This document shows positions 50,327 through 61,352 of a DNA stretch of 64,000 nucleotides, in pieces. The stretch spans positions 7,385,001 to 7,449,000 of the forward strand of contig OU696575.1 of assembly GCA_916048095.2 (NCBI GenBank), given 5' to 3'. The notes below the pieces were generated by a model. It saw only the letters and a program-made list of their open reading frames with translations, was not told the origin of the DNA and ran no database searches. Every line of letters starts with the position of its first letter. The first letter of the stretch is position 1. This stretch comes from Sacculina carcini (lineage: Eukaryota > Arthropoda > Thecostraca > Sacculinidae). The translations under genes and the position numbers were made by a program.

Positions 50327-52651
50327 TCAAAAATCCGATTGCTCCTGTCCAAGAACCTCGTCAATAGTCCCAACGGATCCAAGAAAACGTTGACGCGCCT
50401 CTGAGAACGATGGACATTCCACCAGGATGTGTTGCACGGAGAGACGTGCATTACACGCGCTGCACGTGGGTTCAGGTTGTCCGAGTAGAATATGTCGATG
50501 CGTGTCGTACGTGTGACCCACACGCAGACGACTGAGCGCCACTTCCAAGAAGTGGAAGCCGTTACGCGTTCCCCAAGTCTCTATTTTATTCAACGCCAGC
50601 TGCAGTTGACGCTGGACAGCAACAGTGCTGCGGGAAGAACACCATATGGCGAAGTCGTCCACAAATAGAGACCGTCCAATCGAGGGAGGCAAATGATTGT
50701 CAATGTCGTTGATCATTATGGCAAAAAGGGCCACGCTGAGCACACTACCCTGTGGAACGCCTTCTGCCTGATCGAACGAACGAGACAGGGAGTTCCCCAC
50801 ACGCACACAGAGTGTGCGGTGCAAAAGGAAATTGTGTACGAGCCTCCCCATGTTGCCTCTGACACCCCAGCGATGCAGTTTGCGAAGAATACCATGTTGC
50901 CATGTGGTGTCATATGCCTTTTCGAAGTCAAAGAATATCGCCCCGACGTGGTGACCTCACGTGAAACTTTCACGTACGCGAGAGTCAATGGTCACCAAGT
51001 GGTCTAACGTTGAACGACCCTGGCGAAATCCGCACTGAGCATCATTGAACAGCCGACCGCGTTCCAGATACCATACCAACCGTCTGCAAACCATTTTCAC
51101 AAACAGTTTGCAGAGACTGGAGGTAAGCGATATCGGGCGATAGTCAGACGGGTGATCGCCCGATTTGCCCTGTTTCATGATGGGTATCACGATTGCCCGT
51201 CGCCAGGAGGTCGGAAACTGCCCACCATTCCACAGATCATTGAAAACCTGCAGCAAGGTGGACAGCACTGCGGGCGACAGACGTTTCAGCATGAGGTTGT
51301 ACACCTCATCAGGGCCTTCAGCCACATCGCGAAGCGATCGCAAGGCTGTTCTCAGCTCAGATGCAGAAAAATCGCTGTTGATTGGCAGCTGACAGCTGGT
51401 GGAGAAATCAACGGGTGATCTCTCGCACTGCTGTTTGATCGCCGCAAAATCAGGGTCGTCTACGTTTGCACGACAGCGCTCCGCTAAATATCGGCCAATT
51501 TCGTCAGCAACATGCTCCTGATATATCACGTCTACGCCATTGATCTTCAGAGAAGGCAGTGGAGTGGGACGGTACTTCCCAGAGATGCGCTTTATACGGT
51601 CCCATATGGTGGATATAGGACAATGCCGATTTATGCTGGACACATAGGACACCCACGAGGCCCGCTTCGCCTCGCGAAAGGTCCATCGAGCTTGTGCGCG
51701 AGAGTGGCGAAAGCAAAGCATGTTTGCCACCGTGCTGTTGCGCCGGAAGCGACCCCAGCAACAACGTCGCTCTCGCAACGCCGCAGAACACGCGTCTGTC
51801 CACCAAGGAACAGGACGCCGCCGGGGACGCAATGCCGTACGCGGAATGCTCTGTTTGGCACAGGTGACAATGGCCTCAGTAAAATCTTCGACGCTGGGTC
51901 GAAGTGTGGGGTTGCCCATGGCTTCCAGTGTCAAGCAATCATAGCGAACCCAATCAGCTCGTTTGAAATTCCATCTCGGTGGACGTGTTCCCAACCTAGG
52001 TACCTCATTGAGAGAGATCCATATAGGGAAGTGGTCACTCCCATACACTGTTCTCAACGGTCCAGCTCGTGGATGCCTGCAGACTGGGACTGCACAGACT
52101 GAGGTCCAGAGCGGACATGCTTCCGATGGCATGGTACAATGCGTATATGTGCCTGTGTTTAAAATACCTATGTCTAATACAGATAAAATATCCTCCATAA
52201 TAAAACCACGGCTACAATATGCATCACAAACCCAAAAAGGGCTGTGAGCATTAAAGTCGCCTAACAAATAAAAAGGGGGTGAAGGTTAACTGATTAAAAA
52301 CTCGACGTCAGCCCTTGGGAACGGGCGACCAGGCGGCAGGTACAATGAGCACACACTCACCTCCCTACCACCGAGCCAGCACCGAACCGCAACCACCTGC
52401 AAATCTGACTGAATATGCAGGCGGCGACAGGGTACACTGGTGCGAACAGCCAGCATAACCCCGCCATGGGCTATAGTAGAGCTGGGATTATCATATCTGA
52501 AAACATTAAAATCCTGAATACTAAAATACGAAGAAGTTAAAAGTTTAGTCTCCTGTATTGCTAAAATCGATGGTTGTCGGGAGTGTAAAATATGCAGTAA
52601 ATCATAAAAATTCGGTCTAATACCTCTAATATTCCATTGTAAAATGGACAT
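50327..52651 (-). pseudogene. I-like ORF2: endonuclease-RT, no RNase H
   Basis: A single frame with two stops (TAA 52286-52288, TGA 50957-50959). Endonuclease: 'MSILQWNIRGIRPNFYDLLH', 'LAIQETKL', 'LGDFNAHSPFW', 'VYGSDHFPIWI'. RT: 'PSDYRPISLTSSLCKLFVKM', 'AIFFDFEKAYDTTWQHGI', 'EGVPQGSVLSVALF', catalytic 'LFVDDFAIW'. After 'GTRNGFHFL' the protein jumps to the C-terminal gag-knuckle-like 'CSACNARLSVQHILVECPSF'. The TGA replaces the Arg codon kept in copy 3 ('RESFARGHH'). Confidence 0.88.
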
Positions 52652-52736
52652 AAAAATAAATATAGTAGAATAAAATACAAATAGATACTCCCGTTAAAAA
52701 GGCACATATACACTAAAAACCAGGTAGCACAGGTAC

Positions 52737-54428
52737 CTAATCGCATCGCTTGGCCGATCGTCCTCTCTCCGCGTCAGGTGGGGACCCACTTGGAGAGGCC
52801 GAGAGCTTCCGCTTAGAGGAACTCTCCACCTCCATGGAAGTGGTGGGAGTCGCTCCGTCGTGTGCGGAAGGCGGTGCGATAGCAACCGCCGAGCGCGGAG
52901 ATGCAGGGACCGCCCTCGCTTTGTGACCGGGAGATGCTCGCCGGTCACTCCTCGGCGTGGCTGACTTGACCGAACGGCGGCTCTTGTGTTGAACCACCGT
53001 CCAGTCTCCGGATTTCCTCCGGCTCGGAGACGACCGCTCTGCTGGCTTGGAAGCCTGCTGAGCGGCCGGTTTTTTGCCGCCCTGACTAACCGGCATCGCT
53101 GCCGATTTGCCAGTACGGTCCATCGGCCGGTTGACCGGCCGATCGGCGACCCGCTGGGGTCGCCGCTCAGCAGCCTTTTCAGGCTGCTGGGGAGCGGCCG
53201 CCTTGGGACGCTGGGTTGCGGCCGTCTGAGGCCGCTGGGTCGCGGACGCCTGGGACCGCTGGGGTGCGGCCGTTGTCGACCGCGACACGGCAGCCTCCTC
53301 AGGCCGCCGATCAACCGGTGTTGGTTCATGATCATGTTTGTCAACATCAGGTACGACCAGCTTCAAGCCCATTCGTCCCGCCAGCTTCAAGAAGTCTCCC
53401 ACAGTCAGCTTCTCCAGAAACGAGTCGACAGACTGTGGAGGCTGAGCCGACTTCGTGACGACGCCGACAAAGGACGGGCCTGATGGATGCGAGCTGCGAT
53501 ATAAAACACGCGCCTCGCCGAAACTGCAGCGCTGGGCAGCGCGGATAGCCAGAATTTCTTTTTCTTTCAGCCATTCCGGGCAGTCACGCGACGAGGACGC
53601 ATGACCGCTGCTCCTGCAATTGACGCAGAAATATTCATTGTCGCAATCAGCAGCGGTGTGCCGTTCGGATGAGCAGCTTCCGCAGATCTCAGCACGGTTG
53701 CAGCGGGAGCTCGTATGCCCGAAACGTTGGCACCTGTAACATCGCATTGGGTTGGGTACGTAGGGGCGGACACGGATGCGCTGACGGATGTCACCGATCT
53801 TGATGTCGTCCGGCAGAACAGCACCGTCAAACGTGAGGAAGAAAGAGTGCGTTGGCACCTCGCTACCCTCACACCGTCGAACGATGCGCTCCACGCGGAT
53901 GACACCCTGTGATGCCAATCCGTCGCAAATCTCTTCATCATCGACGCCCTCTAGCGCACGACAGAACAGAACACCTCTGGCGTGGTTCATTGTCGAGTGC
54001 GCACACACCGAGATGGGGGTGCTCACCCAACGCTTATTTTCGCCCGTACCTACGCGATAACGGAACGTAGTTGCCTTAATCGCGCGGGTTGCTGCCGTCT
54101 CAGTGCCGTATTTAACCATCAACGATCCATCACGTTGTCTGTTGGTCTCAACAGGCACGTCGCCAATGTTTATGAAACCGTCCATGCGACGGAACGGGTT
54201 CAATGAAGACAGTTATATTTTCTCATCGGTGCTGGCAAACACCAACACCATCGGAGTCGGAGCAACACGAGTGTCGTCCTGGTCGTGTCTCAATGTACGA
54301 CCACCTTTCGGCGGCCGTGGCCGATCGCTCGATGGACGACCAGCAGTTGGGGTGGATATAGGTTTTGACGCCATGAATTGTGTGTTTGTCTCTGCGCGCA
54401 CGACCACCCACCTCTGCACGGGGCCCAA
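52737..54428 (-). pseudogene. I-like ORF1: zinc-knuckle RNA-binding protein
   Basis: The frame begins at 54428 ('MGPVQRWVVVRAETN') and has one TAA at 54213-54215 (Lys in copy 2). It is then open for 488 codons from 54203. Domains: N-terminal RRM-like region ('MVKYGTETAATRAIKATTFR'), and three CCHC knuckles 'CYRCQRFGHTSSRC', 'CGSCSSERHTAADC', 'CVNCRSSGHASSSRDC'. A Pro/Ala/Arg-rich low-complexity C-terminus ('APQRSQASATQRPQTAATQR') ends in 'SAKRCD'. This is the nucleic-acid chaperone typical of the I/Jockey group. GC-rich codon use. The antisense GR-rich frames over it are shadows. Confidence 0.9.
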
Positions 54429-55165
54429 CTGGGGGGACGGGCAGAGCCAGCATGGGATGCCACGCCAGTGGTGGTGCGCGCTCTACGGTCACCGAATACC
54501 CCTGAGCTCGCTGCGAGCTCCGCCCGGTACGAGTCCGCGAGAGCTACAGCGCCGGGCCCGGACCAGTGACCCCCACCGGTCCATCTGGACTCAGCATCTG
54601 CAGCCCCACTCCAAACGGCGGAAACTGCGCCGGGCGGGACCCCCCCTCGAGCACCAGGCACCTCAACCTTGACCCTATTGAGCCCTATCCGGCCAACCGT
54701 GCCGGCGTCGGACCATTCTCTCCACTGTCGAGGAGCGGCCCCGTCGGGGTTCGACGCGCAGGCCAAAGACGAGTGTTGCGTCACGCCACCACTATACCCC
54801 GGGTGACGTGACACTCAGCGGCCAGGATCCTGTTTGCCGATCCGACGGGGGAGGGTTTCCATATGGCCGTTGGCTGCTAAACAGCTCATCCGCCCTTTGA
54901 CAGGACTTGTTTTTCTTCCTGCTGGATGTCTGGCCACCCTCCTCACTGGCATAGGCCAGTGAGGGGGCCGGATTAGTCGCCGACATTCCGACCATGCGGC
55001 TGGTTGTTCCGGGTTACATGTTACCAGTAGCAGGCCGAAACCTGACCAGACATGTCTGCCTTTAGTCGCCTTTTACGACACGCGGCAGCTACGGCGGCAG
55101 AATTCTAGCCCCCCTACCGCAGGGGACACAACGGCATATTCACTGGGGATATTTCTTATCTTGTA

Positions 55166-55441
55166 GTGGAAGTTAACAGACTCAATCGGCACGTCAGGGA
55201 CTTGCGGCCCCGTGTGGAAGAGGATCAGAGGCCTACTGGACGTGTCACTGAAAAGGTAGCAGATGAGGAGCCACCGGTGCGCATCGAAGTAAGAGCGGTA
55301 AATTCGACGCCAGCTGAGAGCCAGCTTGTCTCACAGGGTGTGACTAGACCGATGAGGCAAATACGGATTCCTGCAAGACTGCAGGACTATGAGGTTTACG
55401 CTGAGGTTGCTGCTGATACGTCTGTTGGTAGTGATTCTTAG
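55166..55441 (+). pseudogene. pol C-terminus of the nested LTR element
   Basis: 'LNRHVRDLRPRVEEDQRPTG' and 'RPMRQIRIPARLQDYEVYAE' end at TAG 55439-55441. The positions parallel 'VPRHILDIRRIDSEDED' and 'SGRVRRPPVWLEDYI' at the end of the 21228-23075 pol. It is followed by the purine tract and 3' LTR. This anchors the right part of the interrupted element. Confidence 0.75.
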
Positions 55442-55454
55442 AATCAGAGGGAAA

Positions 55455-55655
55455 TGTGTGTGGTGATGATCATTGACTGGCTGTTGTTGCGTCAGCCGAG
55501 TGTCGCTGCTATCGCGCGAGTGACGTAAGAGGCGAGCTATGCACTGATTGACCGAGATTGCGTGGCGGGAGACTGGCTCGTTGGTTTCATAACGTTCGGA
55601 GAGCAGTATCGTGGTGAGAGGCGGACGGGAAGATGCGGTCGAGTGATGTTCGTTG
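55455..55655 (+). repeat. 3' LTR of the nested element, left part
   Basis: Matches 47671-47865 and breaks off in a GT run where a LINE is inserted. Confidence 0.9.
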
Positions 55656-55700
55656 TGTGTGTGTGTCAATCAAAGTAGACCAATCAAAAATAGCGTTAGA

Positions 55701-58617
55701 ATGAAAAAGGTGAGCTCAGAACAACTGCTTAGTGCATTGTCTGAAGTGTACCCACCAGATTTTGCTAACGACTGGAATGACGACATCGACATCGACTCTG
55801 TGCTCACAGAAGCCAGTGCGACCATAGCTGACGCAGCAGCCAATAACAGAGCGATAAGCATGCACAATGAACAGAGCCGAACGGACAGTCGCTGGCAACG
55901 ACTATTAGAAGCTAACGACAATAAGTCATTATGGTCAGCAATAAACTGGAACTGCGACATAGAAAATAGAGAATCAATACAACCTAGTAACGAGGATTTC
56001 AAGGAACACTTTGAACAGTTGCTTAAACAGCCACAGTTGCCATGTGAACAGGTAGACATAAGTGATACACCATATATCCCGATACTGGATGATCCTTTCA
56101 CAGAGACAGAATTAAGGCATAGCCTGAAAAAGTCTAAGTCGAACAAAGCTTTCAGCGGAATTTGCCCTGGAATACTAAAACATTTACCAGTCGCGTGGAT
56201 CTTTTTCCTACTGACATTGTTTAATATGATATTCTACTGTACTTCCTATCCAGTATCGTGGTGCTATAGTAAATTAACAGTTCTGTACAAGTCTGGAAGC
56301 CGATTAGATTGTGGACACTATCGTGGAATTAGTGTGATGGACTCTATGGCGAAGATATATGATACAATGCTAACCGAAAGACTAAAATTGTGGTATGACA
56401 TCGACCCATGCCAAGCTGGCGCACAAAAGGGTCGCGGGTGCATTGAGCATATCCTAGCATTGAGGTTGTTATACGACTACGCACAATTCAAACACCGCAC
56501 ATTATACATCATATTTGTTGACTTCAGCAAAGCGTATGACCGAGTACCAAGGACAAAATTACTGGAAAGACATAAACAGATGGGATGCGGCAGACACATG
56601 CTGAGCGCTATTGCCAGAATGTATTCATGCACCAAACAAATGTTAGGCAGAGCGGAGATAAACGCTACGATAGGAGTGCGTCAAGGAGCACCCTCCAGCG
56701 GACCCTTGTTTGTGCTATACATCGACGAGATGGTACGCATGTTGAAACAGACCTGCCCACCTGACGACTACCTGGCCACGAACCATGCATTATTGTTCAT
56801 GGATGACACGGCCATCCTAGCAACTAGCCTGGAGACATGCATCAACAAACTACATTGTTTCATGCGTTTTTGTAAGAAGAGCGGAATGGTTATTAACAAG
56901 GAAAAAACTAAGTTGATGGTAATCAATGGAGACAAAAACATACATCACACTGTAAAAGTGCAGGATATAGAAATTCAAAGAGTTAAGGAATATAAATATC
57001 TGGGGGCGTGGTTTGTTGATTCATGTCAGATGAACGATGTGTTAAAAGAACATGAGGTAGCCAATGAAAGAACGGCAAATAAGTTCGCAGTGTTCTCGGC
57101 AGCAAACACGTTGATACCGTACTATGTGAAGAGAAAGGTGTTTGACGCAGCCGTTGTGAGCGCATTAATCTATAGCAGCGAGTCGTGGCTATCGAACAAC
57201 TGCAGACGACTGGAAAAATACTATAATAAAGTGGTAACAACAACAACAACAACAAACAAACCATGTATTTCTTATAGCGCACTAATTTGCAAAGGCGCGA
57301 AAACGTACAAAATAGAGCAAACTAAGGTATAAACAGTGATAGGGGCTCAAAAAGAACAAAATTATATGAGCTGAAGTGACAAGGCACAAAAAATATCAAA
57401 AGCAGGAAATATATACAACAATCAAGAAAATCAAGAAAATATACACAGCGAATGATCAGAGGCGAGAAAAAATGAAAGAATGGGATCAGAGAAGTGTAGC
57501 TGACAGAGAAAATATTTAAATTTGGTATTGAGAGATAAGCCAAAAAGAGTATCAACAATTTCGATAGGGGTAAGTGGGCGGCGACGGAAGAGACAGTAAG
57601 TATATATGAAGGGAAGCCGAAAAGGAAGAGTAGGATTTTTTCTGTAGAATGTGATGAGGAAGAGAGTTATAAAGTCGGGGAGCAGAAAAGTAGAAGGATT
57701 TGGCTGACCAGTTAGACTCGTGGTCAGCAGGAGGACATACGAGGGGCACTGGACGGCGACATAAAGGACGATCAGAGGGAGTTAGAAGCGAATATAGGTA
57801 AGAAGGTGGAGAAGGAGTATAGAGAAGTTTATAGACAATGCAGCACAGCTTATGGTGGATTCTGGACAGAGCAGGCAACCAGCCAAGTTTACGAATATGG
57901 GTGGATGTGGGTGACTTGGGGGGAAGACGAAGGACAAAGCGACAAGAGAGATTTATTATCGACTGGAGAGAGCGGATGGATTTTAGAGGAAGGTGAAAAT
58001 GTTTACTGGGGGTGAGACAAAACACAAGTACAAAACTTTGTTTAATAGAAGCAGGAATTCCACCGTTAGAATATATAATTAAGAAGCAAAGGAAAAAATG
58101 GCTATGTAAATGGGAAAATACCACAATAAAGATACCCTTGCACGATATCTATAAATTATGCCAAGAGGAAAGAACACCAGGATATAAATTTTTGACTGAA
58201 GCATTAAAATGGGAGGAGCACGAGCCACTAGAGCCAATCAAGAATAACATCCAGACAAGAGCTACACATATGACGAAATTCTCCACATACATAAGCCAAC
58301 TAAACACAAAAATGAAAACACACCCGATATACACGGAAAAAATATACATCAAAGACAAGAACAGACAGGCGTTTACTAGAGTACGACTAATGTCGCACAA
58401 TCTACGAATCGAGCGGGGCAGATGGAGCAGAACACCACGAAACGAAAGAACATGCGCTTGCGGAAAAAACGAAATACAGACTGAACAACACGTCTTGATA
58501 CGTTGTGAACATACGGCCGAACACAGAAAGGAATATGGAAACAGATTAGACTTCGAAAGTATAGCAAATCTGTTTGAAAATTGTACCAGATATGAAGTGT
58601 TATGCGAAATGCCTTAA
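55701..58617 (+). pseudogene. LINE RT split by an inner insertion
   Basis: 'MKKVSSEQLLSALSEVYPPD' starts the open block (an internal Met of a truncated ORF). RT motifs: 'LTVLYKSGSRLDCGHYRGIS', 'PCQAGAQKGRGCIEHILALR', 'YIIFVDFSKAYDRVPRTKLL', 'IGVRQGAPSSGPLFVLYIDE', catalytic 'LLFMDDTAIL' (M-D-D in place of A-D-D), 'EYKYLGAWF'. The reading is cut at 'YYNKVV' (57235) and resumes about 58000 with 'LLGVRQNTSTKLCLIEAGIP'. It ends with a zinc-knuckle-like 'CACGKNEIQTEQHVLIRC'. Without the inner insertion both blocks are intact, so the inner insertion is relatively recent. Confidence 0.85.
57236..57999 (-). mobile_element. L2/CR1-like LINE fragment nested in the RT gene
   Basis: Minus strand. A 190-residue frame (58124-57552, whose first 40 residues read through the flank) encodes 'LQSIINLSCRFVLRLPP', 'LGWLPALSRIHHKLCCIVYK' and 'SAPRLYNSLPHHILQKK'. 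The 3' end on the minus strand is 'gtgcgctataagaaatacat' followed by (TTG)n, seen as (AAC)n at 57236-57255. Same family end as at 4970. Confidence 0.82.
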
Positions 58618-58831
58618 TTTGCCTTAAATGCCTTAAAAGTGCCTTAATTTGATTAGGGAGGTAGAAATTTGAATGTGTTATGTTGTTACCGTGTTATGGT
58701 ATTGCTATGTGATTTCTTTCTTTTCTGTTGATGTTATACATGTTATATGATTCTTGATATGCTGTACTCGAACTCGAGCCATATGTATTATTGTTGGACC
58801 TTGTGTCAATAAACTACTACTACTACTACTG

Positions 58832-58955
58832 TGTGTGTGATTGCGTGTACGGGTGAGGTGTTTTCAGCGTGAGCCCTGCGGGCCATCGATTGTTTACGTG
58901 TTTGTTTGTGTACAACATTTCATACATTGTTCATTTGCGTTCGCGCCGTTATACA
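58832..58955 (+). repeat. 3' LTR of the nested element, right part
   Basis: Resumes at 'gtgtgtgattgcgtgtacgg', matches 47867-47995 and ends 'cgttataca' at 58955. Confidence 0.88.
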
Positions 58956-59535
58956 GTAATTTCTTCCACGCCAATACTTTGTTGTATGAAAGTGGCAATA
59001 CATTTCTGATTTCTGATGACACCATATCTTGTCTCACAAATTCTACAAATATACTTATAGTTCAGTTTTCCTAAATAAGCAAATATTTCTAAATTTTCCG
59101 CTCCGCGATCGTCATACTAAATTCACATTGAGAAATAGTAACAATGATTATTCCTGGATCATACGGCAGGCGACGAACAGTGTGAGTTTGAACCCATGTT
59201 CAATGCTAATGTTCATATTGATATGTAATCGTTCGCGGCCGCTATGTTGATAATGACTACTTGTTTCATTATTTGGCATAGCGTTGTAGGTTTTATTATA
59301 TCTACCTGTTGTGTATTTGCTATTTGCTGTTGTTATATTGTACAGATGTAAACGCTTTGACATCGGAAATAATATACCCATGGAGCGTTGACACCGACTC
59401 GTTTGTCCAGCTACGCTCAGGTGCACAGTTGAGGTCGCACTGCAAGTAATCGTGCACACCTCAACGATGCACGACTAAAAGCGTGCATTACAATGGGAAG
59501 TGCAGTTATGCAATTTATAGCTTTTCGTTCCATTA
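58956..59535. other. Noncoding stretch between LTR elements
   Basis: AT-rich. Frames at 59029-59459 on both strands show no motif, and no further WD40 exon is recognisable here. Confidence 0.5.
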
Positions 59536-59803
59536 AAAGTGTGTGGCCGGCCTGAGGTTGAAGACCACTGGCTGCTAGTAATAGCCACTCGTCTGTATGA
59601 GTCATGCGTGTGTATGTATGCAGTTGTATGTCTGTGTGTTGTGTGTCTGTGTGTGGGTTTCAAGTTCACTTGTGTGCATGCATGTAACGGTATGTCTGTG
59701 TGTTCAGCGTGTTTCATGTCAGCTCTATCATTACCACTAGTTACATTGTTACGAGCCACCAAAACACATCGTTTTGTACGCGCTGTATTTGGTGCTGCTA
59801 CAT

Positions 59804-59816
59804 TGGTGACCCCGAG
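59804..59816 (+). promoter_or_regulatory. Primer binding site, tRNA-Trp-like
   Basis: 'TGGTGACCCCGAG' two bases after the presumed LTR end. Its first 12 bases fit the complement of an animal tRNA-Trp 3' end as I recall it. Confidence 0.65.
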
Positions 59817-59838
59817 TTTCAGCCCATCTGAATCAAAG

Positions 59839-60155
59839 ATGGAGAATACATCTGAGGAAGGCAGTGCCACCATGGCAGTTAAAGTAGAGCTGCCAAGTTT
59901 CGACCGAAGTGACGTCGACACATGGATAGCCATGTGCGACAATTTAATGGTTGACGCCGGACTGCGAGCGCAATCAACCAAATTTCGCAAGTTGCTGTCG
60001 AAATTACCTCCGGAGCAGTTCAGACTCGTGAAGGACTTGGTGACCAGCCCCCTGGGAACGTCATGCTACAACGAGTTGACGAGACGTTTACGTTCACGGC
60101 TTCAGAGCGTTTCCAGCGTTTTGAGAGCCTCCCACGCGAGTTCGTTCGTTTGTTT
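59839..60155 (+). pseudogene. gag N-terminus, truncated by insertion
   Basis: 'MENTSEEGSATMAVKVELPS' then 'FDRSDVDTWIAMCDNLMVDA', 'FRKLLSKLPPEQFRLVKDLV' and 'NELTRRLRSRLQSV'. This is the same kind of N-terminal gag as 32924 ('FSPESVKGWTANMDAQFHLA') with about 100 residues left. After 'SHASS' the frame runs into the 3' end of the I-like LINE ('GCTGLWDHTAPPS', a shadow also seen at 49990). Confidence 0.75.
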
Positions 60156-60353
60156 GTTATTTGTGTTTATGGGGTGCACCGGCCTCTGGGACCATACGGC
60201 ACCCCCCAGTCTATTCACAGCCCAAAACACCCTAAAATGATGGACATGAGGAATGGAATGATGAAATAAATAAGTGTGATAGTGAACAAAATGAATGTGA
60301 AAGTCAAGAAATAAAACTCAGTAAATAATTCTAAAAGGCAAAAGCCGTAAAAA

Positions 60354-61352
60354 CTAAAAAATGCGGCCCTCAATGACCGCCGATTGCTCCTGTCCAAGAA
60401 CATCGTGAATAGTCCGAACGGATCCAAGAAAACGTTGACGCGCCTCTGAGAATGATGGCACCAGGATGTGCTGCACGGAGAGACGTGCATTACATGCGCT
60501 GCACGTGGGTTCAGGTTGTCCGAGTAGAAGATGGCGATGCGTATCGTACGTGTGACCCACACGCAGACGACAGAGCGCCACTTCCTCGGACCTCTTCCGG
60601 CGACAAGAGCACATCCAATGTCCGATTTCGGGCTTCACAGCTTTTAATTTGTTAGAACCACATTCGTCCCAGGAGAACTGCCAGCGAGAACGGATAAAAC
60701 GATGTATATTATGATAAAAGTCCGAATACGGAATGGGAAAGTTAAAATAAAATGAATAAAAGTCTCGTTCAACAGCTCTTTTTGCGGCTCTGTCTGCTCG
60801 CTCGTTGCCCAAAATACCAATATGGGCCGGAATCCAGCAGAACTTTACACGCTTGCCCTGGTGGTGGATGATGTCAAGAGAGATAAAAATCCTCTGTATA
60901 AGAGGATGTAAGGAGAAAGACGATAATGAAGTTAAAGCACTAAGGGAGTCAGATAAAACTAAACACAATGAAAAAGAAGATGAGCGAATAAAAACCAGGG
61001 CCAGCAGGATAGCGTGAAGTTCAGCCGTGTAAATGGAGGCGCTCGGTGGCAGCGTGCTCGAGCGGCACGTACCTCCACTTACAAACGCACAACCCACACC
61101 ACTGGCCGACTTAGATCCATCAGTGTACACGGCAGTGTACCGTCCGTAAGAATGAATTCGCTCCAGTGTGTTTGAGCGAAGCACACTGGGCACTGTACGG
61201 TGTTTCGGCAGAGCTGCTAGCGAGACGTCAACCTCGGGTGTGACCGATTCCCAGGGTGACTCCGCCGTGTATTCTTGTCTGAGCACGTCGTTAGCACCCC
61301 TCCCGCATGACTCCAGCAGTGCCTTCATTTGCTGCAAAACAGCACAGAACAC
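60354..61352 (-). pseudogene. I-like ORF2 C-terminal part with RNase H
   Basis: A 332-residue frame. RNase H motifs 'YTAVYTDGSKSASGVGCAFV', 'IYTAELHAILLAL', 'LVLSDSLSALTSL' and 'IPAHIGILGNERADRAAK' give the D-E-D-D set and identify the I group among LINEs. It is followed by 'RRKRSEEVALCRLRVGHTYD' and the knuckle 'CSACNARLSVQHIL', in which the last Cys of copy 1's 'VECPSF' is lost. It would remove RNA from the RNA/cDNA hybrid. Confidence 0.88.

Larger units (their letters stand above)
49970..55145 (-). mobile_element. I-like LINE copy 1, full 5' and 3' ends, RNase H deleted
   Basis: Minus strand. The 5' end is near 55145, ORF1 54428-52737, ORF2 52651-50327, and the 3' UTR ends near 49970 with 'CCGGTGCACC'. 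A second 85-bp 3'-end fragment (49985-50075) is stacked outside the main one (from 50099). ORF2 runs from the RT palm straight to 'EVALSRLRVGHTYDTHRH', so RNase H (present in copy 3) is missing. It sits where the host LTR element lost RNase H-integrase. Confidence 0.88.
55656..58830 (+). mobile_element. Non-LTR retrotransposon (RTE-like?), 5' truncated
   Basis: Inserted in the GT-rich part of the 3' LTR. ORF2 is in two blocks (55701-57235 and 58000-58617) interrupted by an L2-like insertion. A 215-base 3' UTR with 'aataaa' at 58809 ends in a (CTA)n tail, 58812-58829. No endonuclease is present, so it is 5' truncated. Clade is uncertain; the microsatellite tail and the 'QAGAQKGRG' RT wording lean towards RTE-type. 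Confidence 0.75.
47671..58955 (+). mobile_element. Ty3/gypsy-type LTR element with nested insertions
   Basis: 5' LTR 47671-47995. Gag, protease and RT on the plus strand to about 49970. Then a minus-strand I-like LINE (to about 55145), the pol C-terminus (55166-55441), a purine tract 'agagggaaa', and a 3' LTR split into 55455-55655 and 58832-58955 by another LINE. Flanks are 'ataat' left and 'gtaat' right, an imperfect 5-bp duplication. The rest of RT, RNase H and integrase are absent between 49970 and 55166. Same gag/pol lineage as 20807-24074. Confidence 0.88.
59536..60160 (+). mobile_element. CsRn1-like LTR element, 5' end only
   Basis: LTR-like GT-rich sequence ends in 'gctaca' near 59802, then a primer site 'TGGTGACCCCGAG' (59804), leader and gag start. 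It is truncated near 60160 by the minus-strand I-like LINE copy 3. Any remainder lies beyond 63999. The LTR's outer edge is not defined. Confidence 0.65.

Noticed and set aside
52986..53483. 165-residue plus-strand GR-rich frame (also 63400-63897)
   Set aside because: Antisense of the Pro/Ala/Arg-rich ORF1 tail in GC-rich sequence; present only because the sense copies are similar.
60063..60269. Short frame sharing 'CTGLWDHTAP' with 49990
   Set aside because: Shared text is the antisense of the I-like LINE 3' end, not a protein domain.
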